Numbered from the stretch's first letter, positions 1 through 6,468 are shown. The stretch: 6,578 nt of DNA from CAYLYM01 sp964387645 (GCA_964387645.1 CAYLYM010000157.1:1-6578), one strand, 5' to 3'. Notes: generated from the sequence alone by a model not told the origin. Numbers and translations: made by a program.

Positions 1-321
1 GCAGCCAGTATGGCTGCTGTTTTATTGGCAGCCGGAACCAAAGGCAAGAGATTTGCCCTTCCCAATGCGCGAATAATGATCCATCAACCCATGGGCGGAG
101 TGCAAGGTCAAGCCACTGATATTGATATTCATGCCAGAGAGATTTTAAAAATCCGAGAAAGATTGAACAAAATTCTTGCTGAACAAACCGGACAACCCAT
201 TGAAAAAATTGCAAAAGATACTGACAGAAATTTTTTCATGGATGCAGAAGAATCGAAAAATTATGGTATTATAGATGAAATTCTGGTAAAACGAAATGTT
301 GAGAAAAAAAACAAAAAATAG
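1..321 (+). CDS. clpP: ClpP, ATP-dependent Clp protease proteolytic subunit (5' part outside window)
   Basis: This is the C-terminal half of the cytoplasmic serine peptidase that stacks as two heptameric rings and degrades proteins fed in by ClpX or ClpA. The frame is open from base 1; the ATG at base 10 is internal. The nucleophile Ser lies in AASM (bases 7-9), the catalytic His in MIHQP (visible residue 28), and the GQATDI stretch of the handle region follows. The third triad position is odd. Spacing from the Ser (+74, as from Ser97 to Asp171 in E. coli) and the motif DTDR-N-FFM place Asn (AAT, about bases 229-231) where Asp is usual. The end (IIDEIL followed by a short Lys-rich tail) has the normal length. 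clpX follows after 113 bases, the standard order. Family assignment is certain; full activity is not. Confidence 0.97.
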   Translation, partial: AASMAAVLLAAGTKGKRFALPNARIMIHQPMGGVQGQATDIDIHAREILKIRERLNKILAEQTGQPIEKIAKDTDRNFFMDAEESKNYGIIDEILVKRNVEKKNKK

Positions 322-370
322 ATACTTGATTATTAGCAGGAATAACAAATAATAAACCTTGGCAAAAAAG

Positions 371-407
371 AATATACCAGGATATTTTAGCAAAATCTTG
401 GTGTATT
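371..407. repeat. Imperfect inverted repeat between clpP and clpX
   Basis: Arms 371-387 and 392-407 can pair over about 16 positions with two G-U pairs and one bulged A, around a short loop near UAGC. No T-run follows on the + strand, so it is not a standard terminator for clpP. On the - strand the stem is followed by a short T-run (complement of 364-369), so it could act as a weak terminator in that direction. It could also be an RNA processing or stability element that sets the clpP to clpX transcript ratio. The pairing is seen directly; the role is inference. Confidence 0.55.
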
Positions 408-434
408 AAAAACTAAATCAGGTTGGAATTATAT

Positions 435-1685
435 ATGACACAAAATAAAAGACCCTTTGAGTATGAAATGCGCTGCTCTTTTTGCGGTAAGCATGCCGAT
501 CAGGTTGGCCAACTGATCACCGGAGCGTATTCCAGCATTTGTAGCGAGTGTGTGCGAAGCGCTTATCAGATACTTAAGCAATCCCAGTACCAACAATTTC
601 AAACAAACAACTTTGAACTGCCTAAGCCTATCGAGATTAAAAATTTCTTAGATCAATATGTCATCGGTCAGGATTTGGCTAAACGAGTCATATCTGTTGC
701 AGTTTACAATCATTACAAACGTATTTTAATGGGCAGTTGGGATGATGAAGTAGAAATTGAAAAAAGCAACATATTATTGATTGGCCCAACAGGAGTGGGA
801 AAAACATTACTTGCACAAACACTGGCTCGTCTACTCCATGTCCCCTTTTCAATATCTGATGCCACAACCCTTACCGAGGCAGGATATGTGGGTGAGGATG
901 TAGAAAACATTCTGGTACGACTATATCATGCTGCCAATTTTGATATTGATGCAACCGAGAGAGGCATTGTTTACATCGACGAAATTGATAAAATTGCCAG
1001 GAAGACAGCCAGTCCTTCTATTACAAGAGACGTGTCTGGGGAAGGCGTTCAACAGGCTTTACTAAAACTTTTGGAAGGTACTGTAGCAGCCATTCCCCCA
1101 AAGGGGGGGAGAAAACATCCAGAAGCACCTATGGTCAACATTAATACCCGCAATATATTATTTATCGTGGGTGGCGCTTTCGATGGCCTGGCTGACATTA
1201 TACGACGGAGAATTGGTAAAAAAGTAATCGGTTTTGGAGCCGACGTGAGAAGTCAAAAAAGTATGACAGAATCTGAACTTTATCAAAAAATTGAACCAGA
1301 AGATCTTCTTGAATACGGATTAATCCCTGAACTCATTGGGCGTTTACCAGTTGTTATTGGTCTTAACGAATTAACCGAGAGCGAAATGTTGTCCATTCTG
1401 GTGGAACCCAAGAATTCTTTGATTAAACAGTACAAAAAATTGTTTGAATTAGAACAGATAGAACTCAACTTTACTGAAAAAGCCTTACTTGAAATTGTTC
1501 GGTTGGCTAAAAAAAGAAAGACTGGAGCACGAGGGTTGCGATCCATCCTTGAACGCGTAATGTTGGACCTGATGTTCAAACTTCCATCCATGGAAAATGT
1601 TTCTGAATGTTTAATTACTGAAGACGTTATCCTAGGTAACGCAGAACCAATACTTAAATTTGGAAAATCAAGGCAATCAGCTTGA
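435..1685 (+). CDS. clpX: ClpX, AAA+ unfoldase of the ClpXP protease
   Basis: This hexameric ATPase recognises, unfolds and threads substrates into ClpP in the cytoplasm. With the ATG at 435 the protein has 416 residues (E. coli 424). An in-frame TTG at 423 would add MELY but removes the spacing to the GGA at 425-427, so ATG is preferred. The N-terminal zinc domain has C14, C17, C36 and C39. Walker A is GPTGVGKT (117-124), pore-1 loop GYVG (150-153), Walker B IVYIDE (to E183), pore-2 loop RKH (226-228), ClpP-docking loop IGF (265-267), arginine finger in ELIGRLP (R303) and sensor 2 in GARGLR (R366). All are intact. The zinc domain is more divergent than usual (GAYSSICSECV where many ClpX have a GPxVxICDEC-type sequence), which may alter adaptor or substrate choice. 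The lon gene often found downstream in gammaproteobacteria is missing. Confidence 0.97.
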   Translation: MTQNKRPFEYEMRCSFCGKHADQVGQLITGAYSSICSECVRSAYQILKQSQYQQFQTNNFELPKPIEIKNFLDQYVIGQDLAKRVISVAVYNHYKRILMGSWDDEVEIEKSNILLIGPTGVGKTLLAQTLARLLHVPFSISDATTLTEAGYVGEDVENILVRLYHAANFDIDATERGIVYIDEIDKIARKTASPSITRDVSGEGVQQALLKLLEGTVAAIPPKGGRKHPEAPMVNINTRNILFIVGGAFDGLADIIRRRIGKKVIGFGADVRSQKSMTESELYQKIEPEDLLEYGLIPELIGRLPVVIGLNELTESEMLSILVEPKNSLIKQYKKLFELEQIELNFTEKALLEIVRLAKKRKTGARGLRSILERVMLDLMFKLPSMENVSECLITEDVILGNAEPILKFGKSRQSA

Positions 1686-1986
1686 CTTATCTTTCACTAT
1701 AAAATTTTCAATCCATTATTAACTTATTTTAACCATGATTCAAACAACAGTGAGTTAGTTTCATTTTTCCAACCTGCTGATCACTTTTAAAATGTTTATT
1801 TTAATTCTATTTAAAAAAGCTTTGAAAGAAAAACTAAAATTATGATAAGTTCCGCCAATGAGTAACAAGGAAGTAAACTCATATTTTTTAGTAAATTTTA
1901 ATTTGCTTCTTCCCACTCTAAGAAATTCGTAATGAAGATTTTTTTAAAGTTCTCTTAAAGTTTATTAAACTATTCCCTATTGCAAA

Positions 1987-2139
1987 TTACCATTTTGTCT
2001 GCCATTCCATTTGAAGACTCTGTTGCGGGGAAATAACCGTCTTTAATCATCACATTTACTGGTTCTTATCATAAATTTTGAGTAACCACCAGCCATCTTC
2101 TTTTTTCTTAAATTTTATTTTGATTCTCTCAGCTTGCAT
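1987..2139 (-). pseudogene. Possible remnant of a reverse-strand gene, family unknown
   Basis: On the - strand, bases 2139 down to 2056 read as a 27-codon frame ending EDGWWLLKIYDKNQ-stop. The same frame, after three more stops (TAA ATG TGA TGA), continues as TVISPQQSLQMEWQTKW-stop down to 1987. Four Trp codons and an amphipathic character are unusual for random AT-rich DNA, so this may be the decayed C-terminal part of a gene whose 5' end was lost near 2150-2195. There is no intact start or ribosome site, and the family is not recognised. It may also be chance. Confidence 0.25.
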
Positions 2140-2162
2140 TAACTAATCATAAAAGATATATT
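2134..2162 (+). promoter_or_regulatory. Candidate sigma70 promoter for the dehydrogenase/HD-GYP unit
   Basis: A TTGCAT -35-like box (2134-2139, three of six consensus positions) is separated by exactly 17 bases from TATATT (2157-2162, five of six). The predicted start near 2169 would give a leader of about 26 bases containing a purine-rich GAGTGGA (2178-2184) before the ATG at 2195. The -10 box is good and the -35 box weak. It overlaps the possible reverse-strand remnant. Confidence 0.4.
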
Positions 2163-2194
2163 TTACCCTAAAGAGTAGAGTGGATTCATCTTAA

Positions 2195-3295
2195 ATGCTA
2201 AAATTTTCCGGTTTAGATCTTTATATTATTAATTACCTACTGAGCGAAGAAAAGAAACTCGTTCGCAAATCAGTACGTCAATGGGTCAAGCAGAAAATTC
2301 TACCCATTATTGAAGATTATTATCAAAAATCTGAATTTTCAAAGCATCTGGTAGCTCAGATGGGAAAAATAGGTTCATTAGGTGCAAATCTGCCTCAGGA
2401 ATATGGCTGTGCTGTTACAAACAATGTGCTCTATAGTCTGACCATGCAAGAATTAGAACGTGGTGATAGTGGTCTGCGCAGTTTTGCATCAGTACAGGAC
2501 GCTCTGGTAATGTATTCTATTTATATATGGGGCTTCAAATTTCAAAAACGCTTCTGGTTATCGCGATTGGCATCGGGAAAAATGATCGGCTGTTTTGGCT
2601 TGACTGAACCTGATTATGGATCGAACACAGGTAGCATACAAACACAAGCAGTGGACGATGGCAATGCTTATGTATTAAATGAATCGAAGATACGGATTAC
2701 CAACTGCTCTATCGCTGATGTTGCTGAAGTGTGGGCCAAGTTAGATAGTGCTGTAAGAGGTTTTCTGGTGGAAAAGGAAACTCCTGGATTTATTACGCCT
2801 GAAATCAGAAATAAACATTCCCTGCGAACTTTGGTGACCAGTGAATTAGTATTTCAAGATTGCCGTATTCCCAAAGAGAATATTTTTCCCGGAACGACCG
2901 GGCTAAAAAACGTCCTGGTCTGCTTTAACGAAGAACTGGAATATGCCAAAAGCCGCATTCAATTCGATAAACTCTTTCAACTGGTGCAAAACAAACTTGT
3001 TTATATAGCAACGGAAATCACCAATGGGCAATTTCTAGCGCTTCAACTGGGTTGTTTAAAAGATAACGGACAGATGCAGTATTGGCAGGTTTCCATTGCC
3101 AAACGCAATAGCATTTACCACGCTCTGGAAATTGCCCAAATGGCACGAGATATTCTTGCATCCAACGATATCTCGTTAGAATATATGCGACACATATGTA
3201 ATCTCGATTCAGTTAAACCTTACGAAGGACCACATGATATTCATACACTTATCATTAGAGAACAATCAACGAGATTTTCTGCCTTTAATAGGTGA
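2195..3295 (+). CDS. Glutaryl-CoA dehydrogenase-like protein, damaged and probably inactive
   Basis: The family oxidises and decarboxylates glutaryl-CoA to crotonyl-CoA with FAD in lysine and tryptophan breakdown. This 366-residue frame aligns along nearly the whole family: N-terminal helices, ELERxDSGxRS (R95, the substrate-carboxylate Arg in human GCDH), GCFGLTEP (132-139), RGFLVEK, ENIFPG, and PYEGPHDIH with the catalytic base E344 (human Glu370). Three defects stand out. The flavin-stacking Trp of the ITN motif is Arg (R167, CGG, one base from TGG). About 19 residues are missing after N245 (near base 2930), removing the RYGIAWG helix that begins the C-terminal bundle. The GGNG motif near the end has become ASND. 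A TAA sits directly before the ATG, which fixes the upstream limit. The frame is nevertheless open, so it is either a recent pseudogene or a repurposed protein. It overlaps the ribosome site of the next gene. Confidence 0.85.
   Translation: MLKFSGLDLYIINYLLSEEKKLVRKSVRQWVKQKILPIIEDYYQKSEFSKHLVAQMGKIGSLGANLPQEYGCAVTNNVLYSLTMQELERGDSGLRSFASVQDALVMYSIYIWGFKFQKRFWLSRLASGKMIGCFGLTEPDYGSNTGSIQTQAVDDGNAYVLNESKIRITNCSIADVAEVWAKLDSAVRGFLVEKETPGFITPEIRNKHSLRTLVTSELVFQDCRIPKENIFPGTTGLKNVLVCFNEELEYAKSRIQFDKLFQLVQNKLVYIATEITNGQFLALQLGCLKDNGQMQYWQVSIAKRNSIYHALEIAQMARDILASNDISLEYMRHICNLDSVKPYEGPHDIHTLIIREQSTRFSAFNR
3289..3295 (+). promoter_or_regulatory. Ribosome binding site of the HD-GYP gene inside the upstream stop
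   Basis: TAGGTGA matches the anti-Shine-Dalgarno end of 16S rRNA, and its TGA is the stop codon of the dehydrogenase-like frame. ATG codons at 3299 and 3302 both lie at workable distances. Ribosomes ending the upstream frame would stop on this site, a typical layout for translational coupling. Confidence 0.65.
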
Positions 3296-3298
3296 ATT

Positions 3299-4345
3299 AT
3301 GATGGAAAGAAAGAATAGATCAGTTTTGGTTGTAGAGGACGATATTCAATATGGGCAAATGCTTGCCGATGCATTAACTAATTTTAATTATATTGTTCAA
3401 CTCACTTTTTCGGCAACCGGCGCTCTCGATATTATCCGAAATAGAAAAGTGAATATTGTTTTATCTGACGTTAATATGCCAGGCGTATCGGGAATTGAAT
3501 TAGCCAGGCGTATTATGGATATGTATTTAGACATACCAGTAGTACTGATCACAGGGATTAATGATTTGACCCTTGTGAAAAAGGCTCTGGAAATTGGCGT
3601 GAGTGATTATATTGTCAAACCTCTCAGAATAGAAGAGTTACCTGTGGTAATAGAAAGAAACTTACAACGCAAATATTTAGAAACACAACAATTGCAGGAG
3701 AATAAAGCAGAAATTCTGTTAAAAGCAATTAAAGCGTTAATGCGAGCACTGGATGCTAAAGATCCTTACACCTACGGACATTCCCAGCGGGTTGTTAAAT
3801 TAGCCCTGATGATGGCAGACGAATTAGGTTTAATGGGCGAACGACGCGAAACATTACATTTGGCAGCCGCCTTACATGATATCGGTAAAATAGGAATGCC
3901 GGATAACATTTTAAAAAAAGCCGAAGGATTGGAAGATTATGAAATTCATAAAGCCAAGGACCACCCGGTGATTGGAAGTCAGATTTTAGGAGAAATCGAA
4001 GAACTTTCTGAAGTGGCTTCCATTGTGCGGCATCATCACGAACGATATGACGGAAAAGGCTACCCGGATGGCTTACGCGGTGAAGCCATCCCCTTTTTTT
4101 CACGAATACTTTCCATCCTGGATGCTTACGAAGCACTGGTGTCCGACCGTATTTACCGCAAAGGCCTGGGACATGAAAAAGCTTTAGAAATTATCGAACA
4201 AAATGCCGGAAGCCAATTCGACCCAAACCTGGTTGAAATTTTCGTCAAAGCCATAAGAAAATCACACAACCAGCAAACTGACACTGCTAATTCAACAGAA
4301 ATCTCAGGACAACTGAATTTTCTTAATTCAAAAGATAGGGAATAA
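3299..4345 (+). CDS. Response regulator with HD-GYP cyclic-di-GMP phosphodiesterase domain
   Basis: This 348-residue cytoplasmic two-component regulator has an output predicted to hydrolyse cyclic-di-GMP. The receiver domain spans about 8-122, with acidic residues E13, D14, D15, phosphoacceptor D57 (LSDVNMPG), T85, Y104 and K107, the complete set. A helical linker follows (about 123-145). The HD-GYP domain spans about 146-330: HSQR (H161, R164), HDIGKIGMPD (HD at 193-194, K197), DHP (221-223), the double-histidine stretch HHHERYDGKGYPDGL (245-259, GYP at 254-256), SILDAYEAL (D275) and GSQFDP. All metal and substrate motifs are present, so activity is likely. The tail (about 330-348) is polar and likely disordered. 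No sensor kinase lies next to it, so its partner is elsewhere. Starting at 3302 instead removes one Met only. Confidence 0.95.
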   Translation: MMERKNRSVLVVEDDIQYGQMLADALTNFNYIVQLTFSATGALDIIRNRKVNIVLSDVNMPGVSGIELARRIMDMYLDIPVVLITGINDLTLVKKALEIGVSDYIVKPLRIEELPVVIERNLQRKYLETQQLQENKAEILLKAIKALMRALDAKDPYTYGHSQRVVKLALMMADELGLMGERRETLHLAAALHDIGKIGMPDNILKKAEGLEDYEIHKAKDHPVIGSQILGEIEELSEVASIVRHHHERYDGKGYPDGLRGEAIPFFSRILSILDAYEALVSDRIYRKGLGHEKALEIIEQNAGSQFDPNLVEIFVKAIRKSHNQQTDTANSTEISGQLNFLNSKDRE

Positions 4346-4676
4346 AACAACGATCGGAATAAAATGCTTTTTTTTCCAATTAACAAGTAAGTAAAAATTT
4401 TCATTCTTTATTGAAAGCTAACTTACAACATATCTAATGTCATCTTTAGCCAATTAAAAGTTAACCTTTTTAAACTATTTTATTAAACATCTTCATGTTC
4501 AGGCATTCTATCGATTAGCTAGGTATATGCCAGCCTTACAGGTCCAATTTATCGGGAACACGCTAAATTAGCCACTGGACAGATCTGCCAGTATAGGAAA
4601 GCATAACCCGACAGGTATGGTTACTGGACAAACTGACAAAAACTCACCATGAAGCACAAACATAGTTACTTCGCTC

Positions 4677-4705
4677 TTGATAAAATTGTTTTCTTTGATT
4701 AAGAT
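4677..4705 (+). promoter_or_regulatory. Candidate sigma70 promoter of the SPL-like gene
   Basis: TTGATA (4677-4682, five of six consensus positions) is followed after 17 bases by TAAGAT (4700-4705, four of six). Transcription would begin near 4712, giving a leader of about 115 bases before the proposed ACG start at 4827. Confidence 0.5.
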
Positions 4706-4722
4706 ATGACTGTATGCAATTG

Positions 4723-4743
4723 CGGTTCATTTTAACTGAACCG
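4723..4743 (+). repeat. Perfect 7-bp inverted repeat in the SPL-like leader
   Basis: CGGTTCA (4723-4729) and TGAACCG (4737-4743) flank a 7-base loop; two further G-U pairs could extend the stem in RNA. There is no T-run after it, so it is not a terminator. Its place about 10 bases after the predicted transcription start suits an operator or a 5' stabilising hairpin. Confidence 0.55.
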
Positions 4744-4761
4744 TGATAATGAATCAGGAAT

Positions 4762-4775
4762 TATCGATATCGATA
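4762..4775. repeat. 14-bp perfect palindrome TATCGATATCGATA
   Basis: This self-complementary 14-mer holds two ATCGAT units end to end. It lies in the leader between the two hairpins and could be a dimeric repressor site downstream of the promoter, or an RNA self-pairing element. No regulator family is recognised. Confidence 0.45.
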
Positions 4776-4787
4776 TTACATTGTTCA

Positions 4788-4809
4788 AGAATTCTGATTT
4801 TGGAATTCT
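4788..4809 (+). repeat. 7-bp hairpin just before the SPL-like ribosome binding site
   Basis: AGAATTC (4788-4794) and GAATTCT (4803-4809) pair perfectly around an 8-base loop (TGATTTTG). The stem ends 4 bases before the Shine-Dalgarno sequence AAGGAG (4814-4819), so its folding could affect ribosome access. Confidence 0.45.
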
Positions 4810-4813
4810 AAAA

Positions 4814-4819
4814 AAGGAG
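4814..4819 (+). promoter_or_regulatory. Strong Shine-Dalgarno AAGGAG that decides the ACG start
   Basis: AAGGAG lies 7 bases before the in-frame ACG at 4827, the ideal distance. No in-frame ATG, GTG or TTG occurs between the upstream stop at 4809-4811 and the TTG at 5025. The ATT at 4821 is too close to be used. Confidence 0.7.
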
Positions 4820-4826
4820 AATTAAA

Positions 4827-5984
4827 ACGCAATACTTCATTCAGAAAATTTATGTAGATCCAGTTGCCATAAATGACGAGATTACGCAAAACATTTTAAC
4901 CCATTATGATAAAATTCCTTACGAGGTAGTAACTCCCGATACAAAATTTCTTGAGTCACTTGCTCAATTATCCTTTACACAGGGTAAAAAAACCTTATGG
5001 CTCACCCATTTTAAAGGGAAATTCTTGAAACCCTGTCCTGGAACAGCAAAGAGTTATCGTTGTTGCAATTACCTGGTGATAAATGAAACCATCAACTGCC
5101 CTATAGATTGCACTTATTGCATCCTCCAGGGGTATATTAACAATCCAGCAATCACCATTTACACAAACTACCAAAAGATTATTGAAGAAATCCAGACGCT
5201 TTCCCGATTGAATCGTGAGCGGATTTTGCGCATCGGTACCGGCGAACTCACCGATAGCCTGGCTCTTGACCCCATTACCAGACTTTCCGAAAAATTAATT
5301 CCAGAAGTGCAGAAGCTACCGAATATTTTACTGGAATTAAAAAGCAAAACTGACCATATCGATCATCTATTTCATCTGAATCCCTGGAAAATAGTTCTTT
5401 CCTGGTCGGTCAATCCGAAAGAGCTGGTGAAATCAGACGAGCATAAATCATCCGGAATAGAAAAGCGCCTGCAAGCCGCCAGGAAAGCCGGGGAGCATGG
5501 TTTTTTAATCGGGTTACATTTCGATCCGATCATCTATTTACCCGGATGGAAAGAACACTATCTCAGACTCATCGACCAGATTTCTGAAAAAATCAATCCC
5601 AACCGGATTGCCTGGATTAGTCTGGGTAGCCTGCGTTACCCGCCGCATTTAAAAGAAATCGCCCAGGAACGCTTCCCCAAGACCCGCATTTTTTCCGGAG
5701 AACAAATTCCTGGCATGGATGGTAAAATGCGTTATTTACGACCGATTCGATTACAGATGTACAAAACAATTTATAAGGCTTTAATAGACAAATTGGGTGA
5801 TGTGTTTGTTTACTTTTGCATGGAGAGCGAAAACCTATGGCGGGAAGTTTTCGGAAAAAGCCCGGCAAATAATAACGAAGTTGACTTGTACTTTGCTAAA
5901 AACCTGCACAGGAAATTTCCGGAGTTAAATCTACCAGAACCTTCAGTAAAAACATATCAAATGCCTATTTTAATCAACGAATAA
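4827..5984 (+). CDS. SPL-like radical SAM protein, probable ACG start
   Basis: This is a member of the spore photoproduct lyase-like radical SAM group, cytoplasmic, 385 residues from the ACG. The 4Fe-4S motif CPIDCTYC supplies C91, C95 and C98, preceded by KPCPGT (68-73) and YRCCNY (77-82) and followed by ILQGYINNP. Later family blocks are RIGTGELTDS (135-144), the LxSWSVNP strand, the GFLIGLHFDP strand, ISLGSLRYPP and a C-terminal FCMESENLW. True SPL of Bacillus has a hydrogen-donating Cys (Cys141) in the region matching RIGTGELTDS; here there is none, so thymine-dimer repair cannot be assumed and the substrate is unknown. The 66 residues before the TTG at 5025 match the family's N-terminal region, so the shorter TTG form (319 residues) would lack part of the fold. 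The gene stands alone behind its own promoter. Confidence 0.88.
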   Translation, partial: TQYFIQKIYVDPVAINDEITQNILTHYDKIPYEVVTPDTKFLESLAQLSFTQGKKTLWLTHFKGKFLKPCPGTAKSYRCCNYLVINETINCPIDCTYCILQGYINNPAITIYTNYQKIIEEIQTLSRLNRERILRIGTGELTDSLALDPITRLSEKLIPEVQKLPNILLELKSKTDHIDHLFHLNPWKIVLSWSVNPKELVKSDEHKSSGIEKRLQAARKAGEHGFLIGLHFDPIIYLPGWKEHYLRLIDQISEKINPNRIAWISLGSLRYPPHLKEIAQERFPKTRIFSGEQIPGMDGKMRYLRPIRLQMYKTIYKALIDKLGDVFVYFCMESENLWREVFGKSPANNNEVDLYFAKNLHRKFPELNLPEPSVKTYQMPILINE

Positions 5985-5997
5985 GAAAAAATAAAAC

Positions 5998-6203
5998 ACC
6001 TTATTTAGGAGTACAATATACCGCTTCGAGTGCATCTTCTCTGACGCTTATCTTGTGCTACCTGATGACTATTCTGCCTTAAGCTAGTCCGACTTCCAAT
6101 ATGTCTTCGCTTAATCCTCCTCATTACCATGATTTGTGACCTTTCTACCTCTACAATGAGAAACATATTGAATCACCCAGTTTCCCACTAAATTCGTGAA
6201 ACA
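5998..6203 (-). pseudogene. Possible decayed coding remnant, perhaps from a mobile element
   Basis: One reverse-strand frame reads as protein-like blocks (GNWVIQYVSHCRGRK, NHGNEED, AKTYWKSD, ASEKMHSKRYIVLL) broken by four in-frame stops; two of these stops (TAG) are one base from Trp or Gln codons. A neighbouring phase stays open for 53 codons (6166 down to 6005), is strongly Arg-rich and looks like a shadow. The composition differs from the flanking AT-rich DNA. A link to an insertion sequence or group II intron is only an impression; no family motif or terminal repeat was found. Confidence 0.3.
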
Positions 6204-6468
6204 TCATGCCACTGCTCCTGATCATGTCAAGACACCCTAACACAATTTTGTACTTATATGTTTTTCAAGACCTTCATCTTTTAAAAGAGGGATCAACCTT
6301 TGGACATAAGCAAAATTTCGGCCAGTTAATTTGTTGACGCCTAGTATTTTTTAAAGTTACAAAAATCTTAAAGAAAAGGAATAACAATTTAGTTTTACCA
6401 ATTTTTTTATAATGAATAATAACAATAAGCTACTAAAATTTTTAACCAAAATTGATAATAAATTTTTC

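Larger units (their letters stand above)
1686..2194. other. 509-base spacer after clpX, no intact gene
   Basis: Very AT-rich. No clear hairpin plus T-run terminator was found for clpX. The first three quarters show frequent stops on both strands. The last part (about 1987-2139) contains short reverse-strand frames that read like broken protein, and a promoter candidate lies at 2134-2162; both are listed separately. No RNA gene or repeat was recognised. Confidence 0.6.
4346..4826. other. 481-base spacer and leader between the HD-GYP and SPL-like genes
   Basis: The first 130 bases are AT-rich. A GGAATAAAA/TTTTTTTCC hairpin with one mismatch (4356-4377) is a weak terminator candidate. Bases about 4485-4620 are less AT-rich and give short protein-like frames in two + phases (for example ending near 4574 and 4613), but without start signals or a recognisable family; this may be a decayed gene. 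From 4677 on the stretch holds a promoter and the structured leader of the next gene, listed separately. Confidence 0.55.

Noticed and set aside
145..393. 82-codon reverse-strand frame over clpP
   Set aside because: Runs antisense to conserved ClpP codons, Phe-rich from the complement of Lys codons; a shadow.
423..434. TTG at 423 as clpX start
   Set aside because: ATG at 435 has better spacing to the purine-rich site and gives the usual zinc-domain position (C14 against E. coli C15).
713..910. Reverse-strand frame inside clpX
   Set aside because: Antisense to the Walker A and pore-loop codons of ClpX; a shadow.
1283..1591. 102-codon reverse-strand frame inside clpX
   Set aside because: Antisense to the conserved C-terminal part of ClpX, without a family signal of its own.
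1682..1703. TTGACT and TATAAA at the end of clpX as a promoter
   Set aside because: The spacer is only 10 bases, too short for sigma70.
3795..4136. 113-codon reverse-strand frame inside the HD-GYP gene
   Set aside because: Antisense to the HD and GYP motifs; a shadow.
4356..4377. AT-rich hairpin with T-run as terminator of the HD-GYP gene
   Set aside because: The stem is nearly all A-T with a mismatch and the T-run is part of the stem; too weak to call.
4153..4404. 83-codon reverse-strand frame at the end of the HD-GYP gene
   Set aside because: Mostly antisense to the regulator, with no recognisable motif or ribosome site.
5617..5868. 83-codon reverse-strand frame inside the SPL-like gene
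   Set aside because: Antisense to conserved SPL-like blocks; a shadow.
6005..6166. 53-codon reverse-strand ORF
   Set aside because: Extremely Arg-rich, no ribosome site, and it overlaps another more protein-like phase that is broken; not a credible gene.
6334..6362. TTGACG and TTACAA as a second promoter
   Set aside because: The -10 box matches poorly and no gene begins after it.
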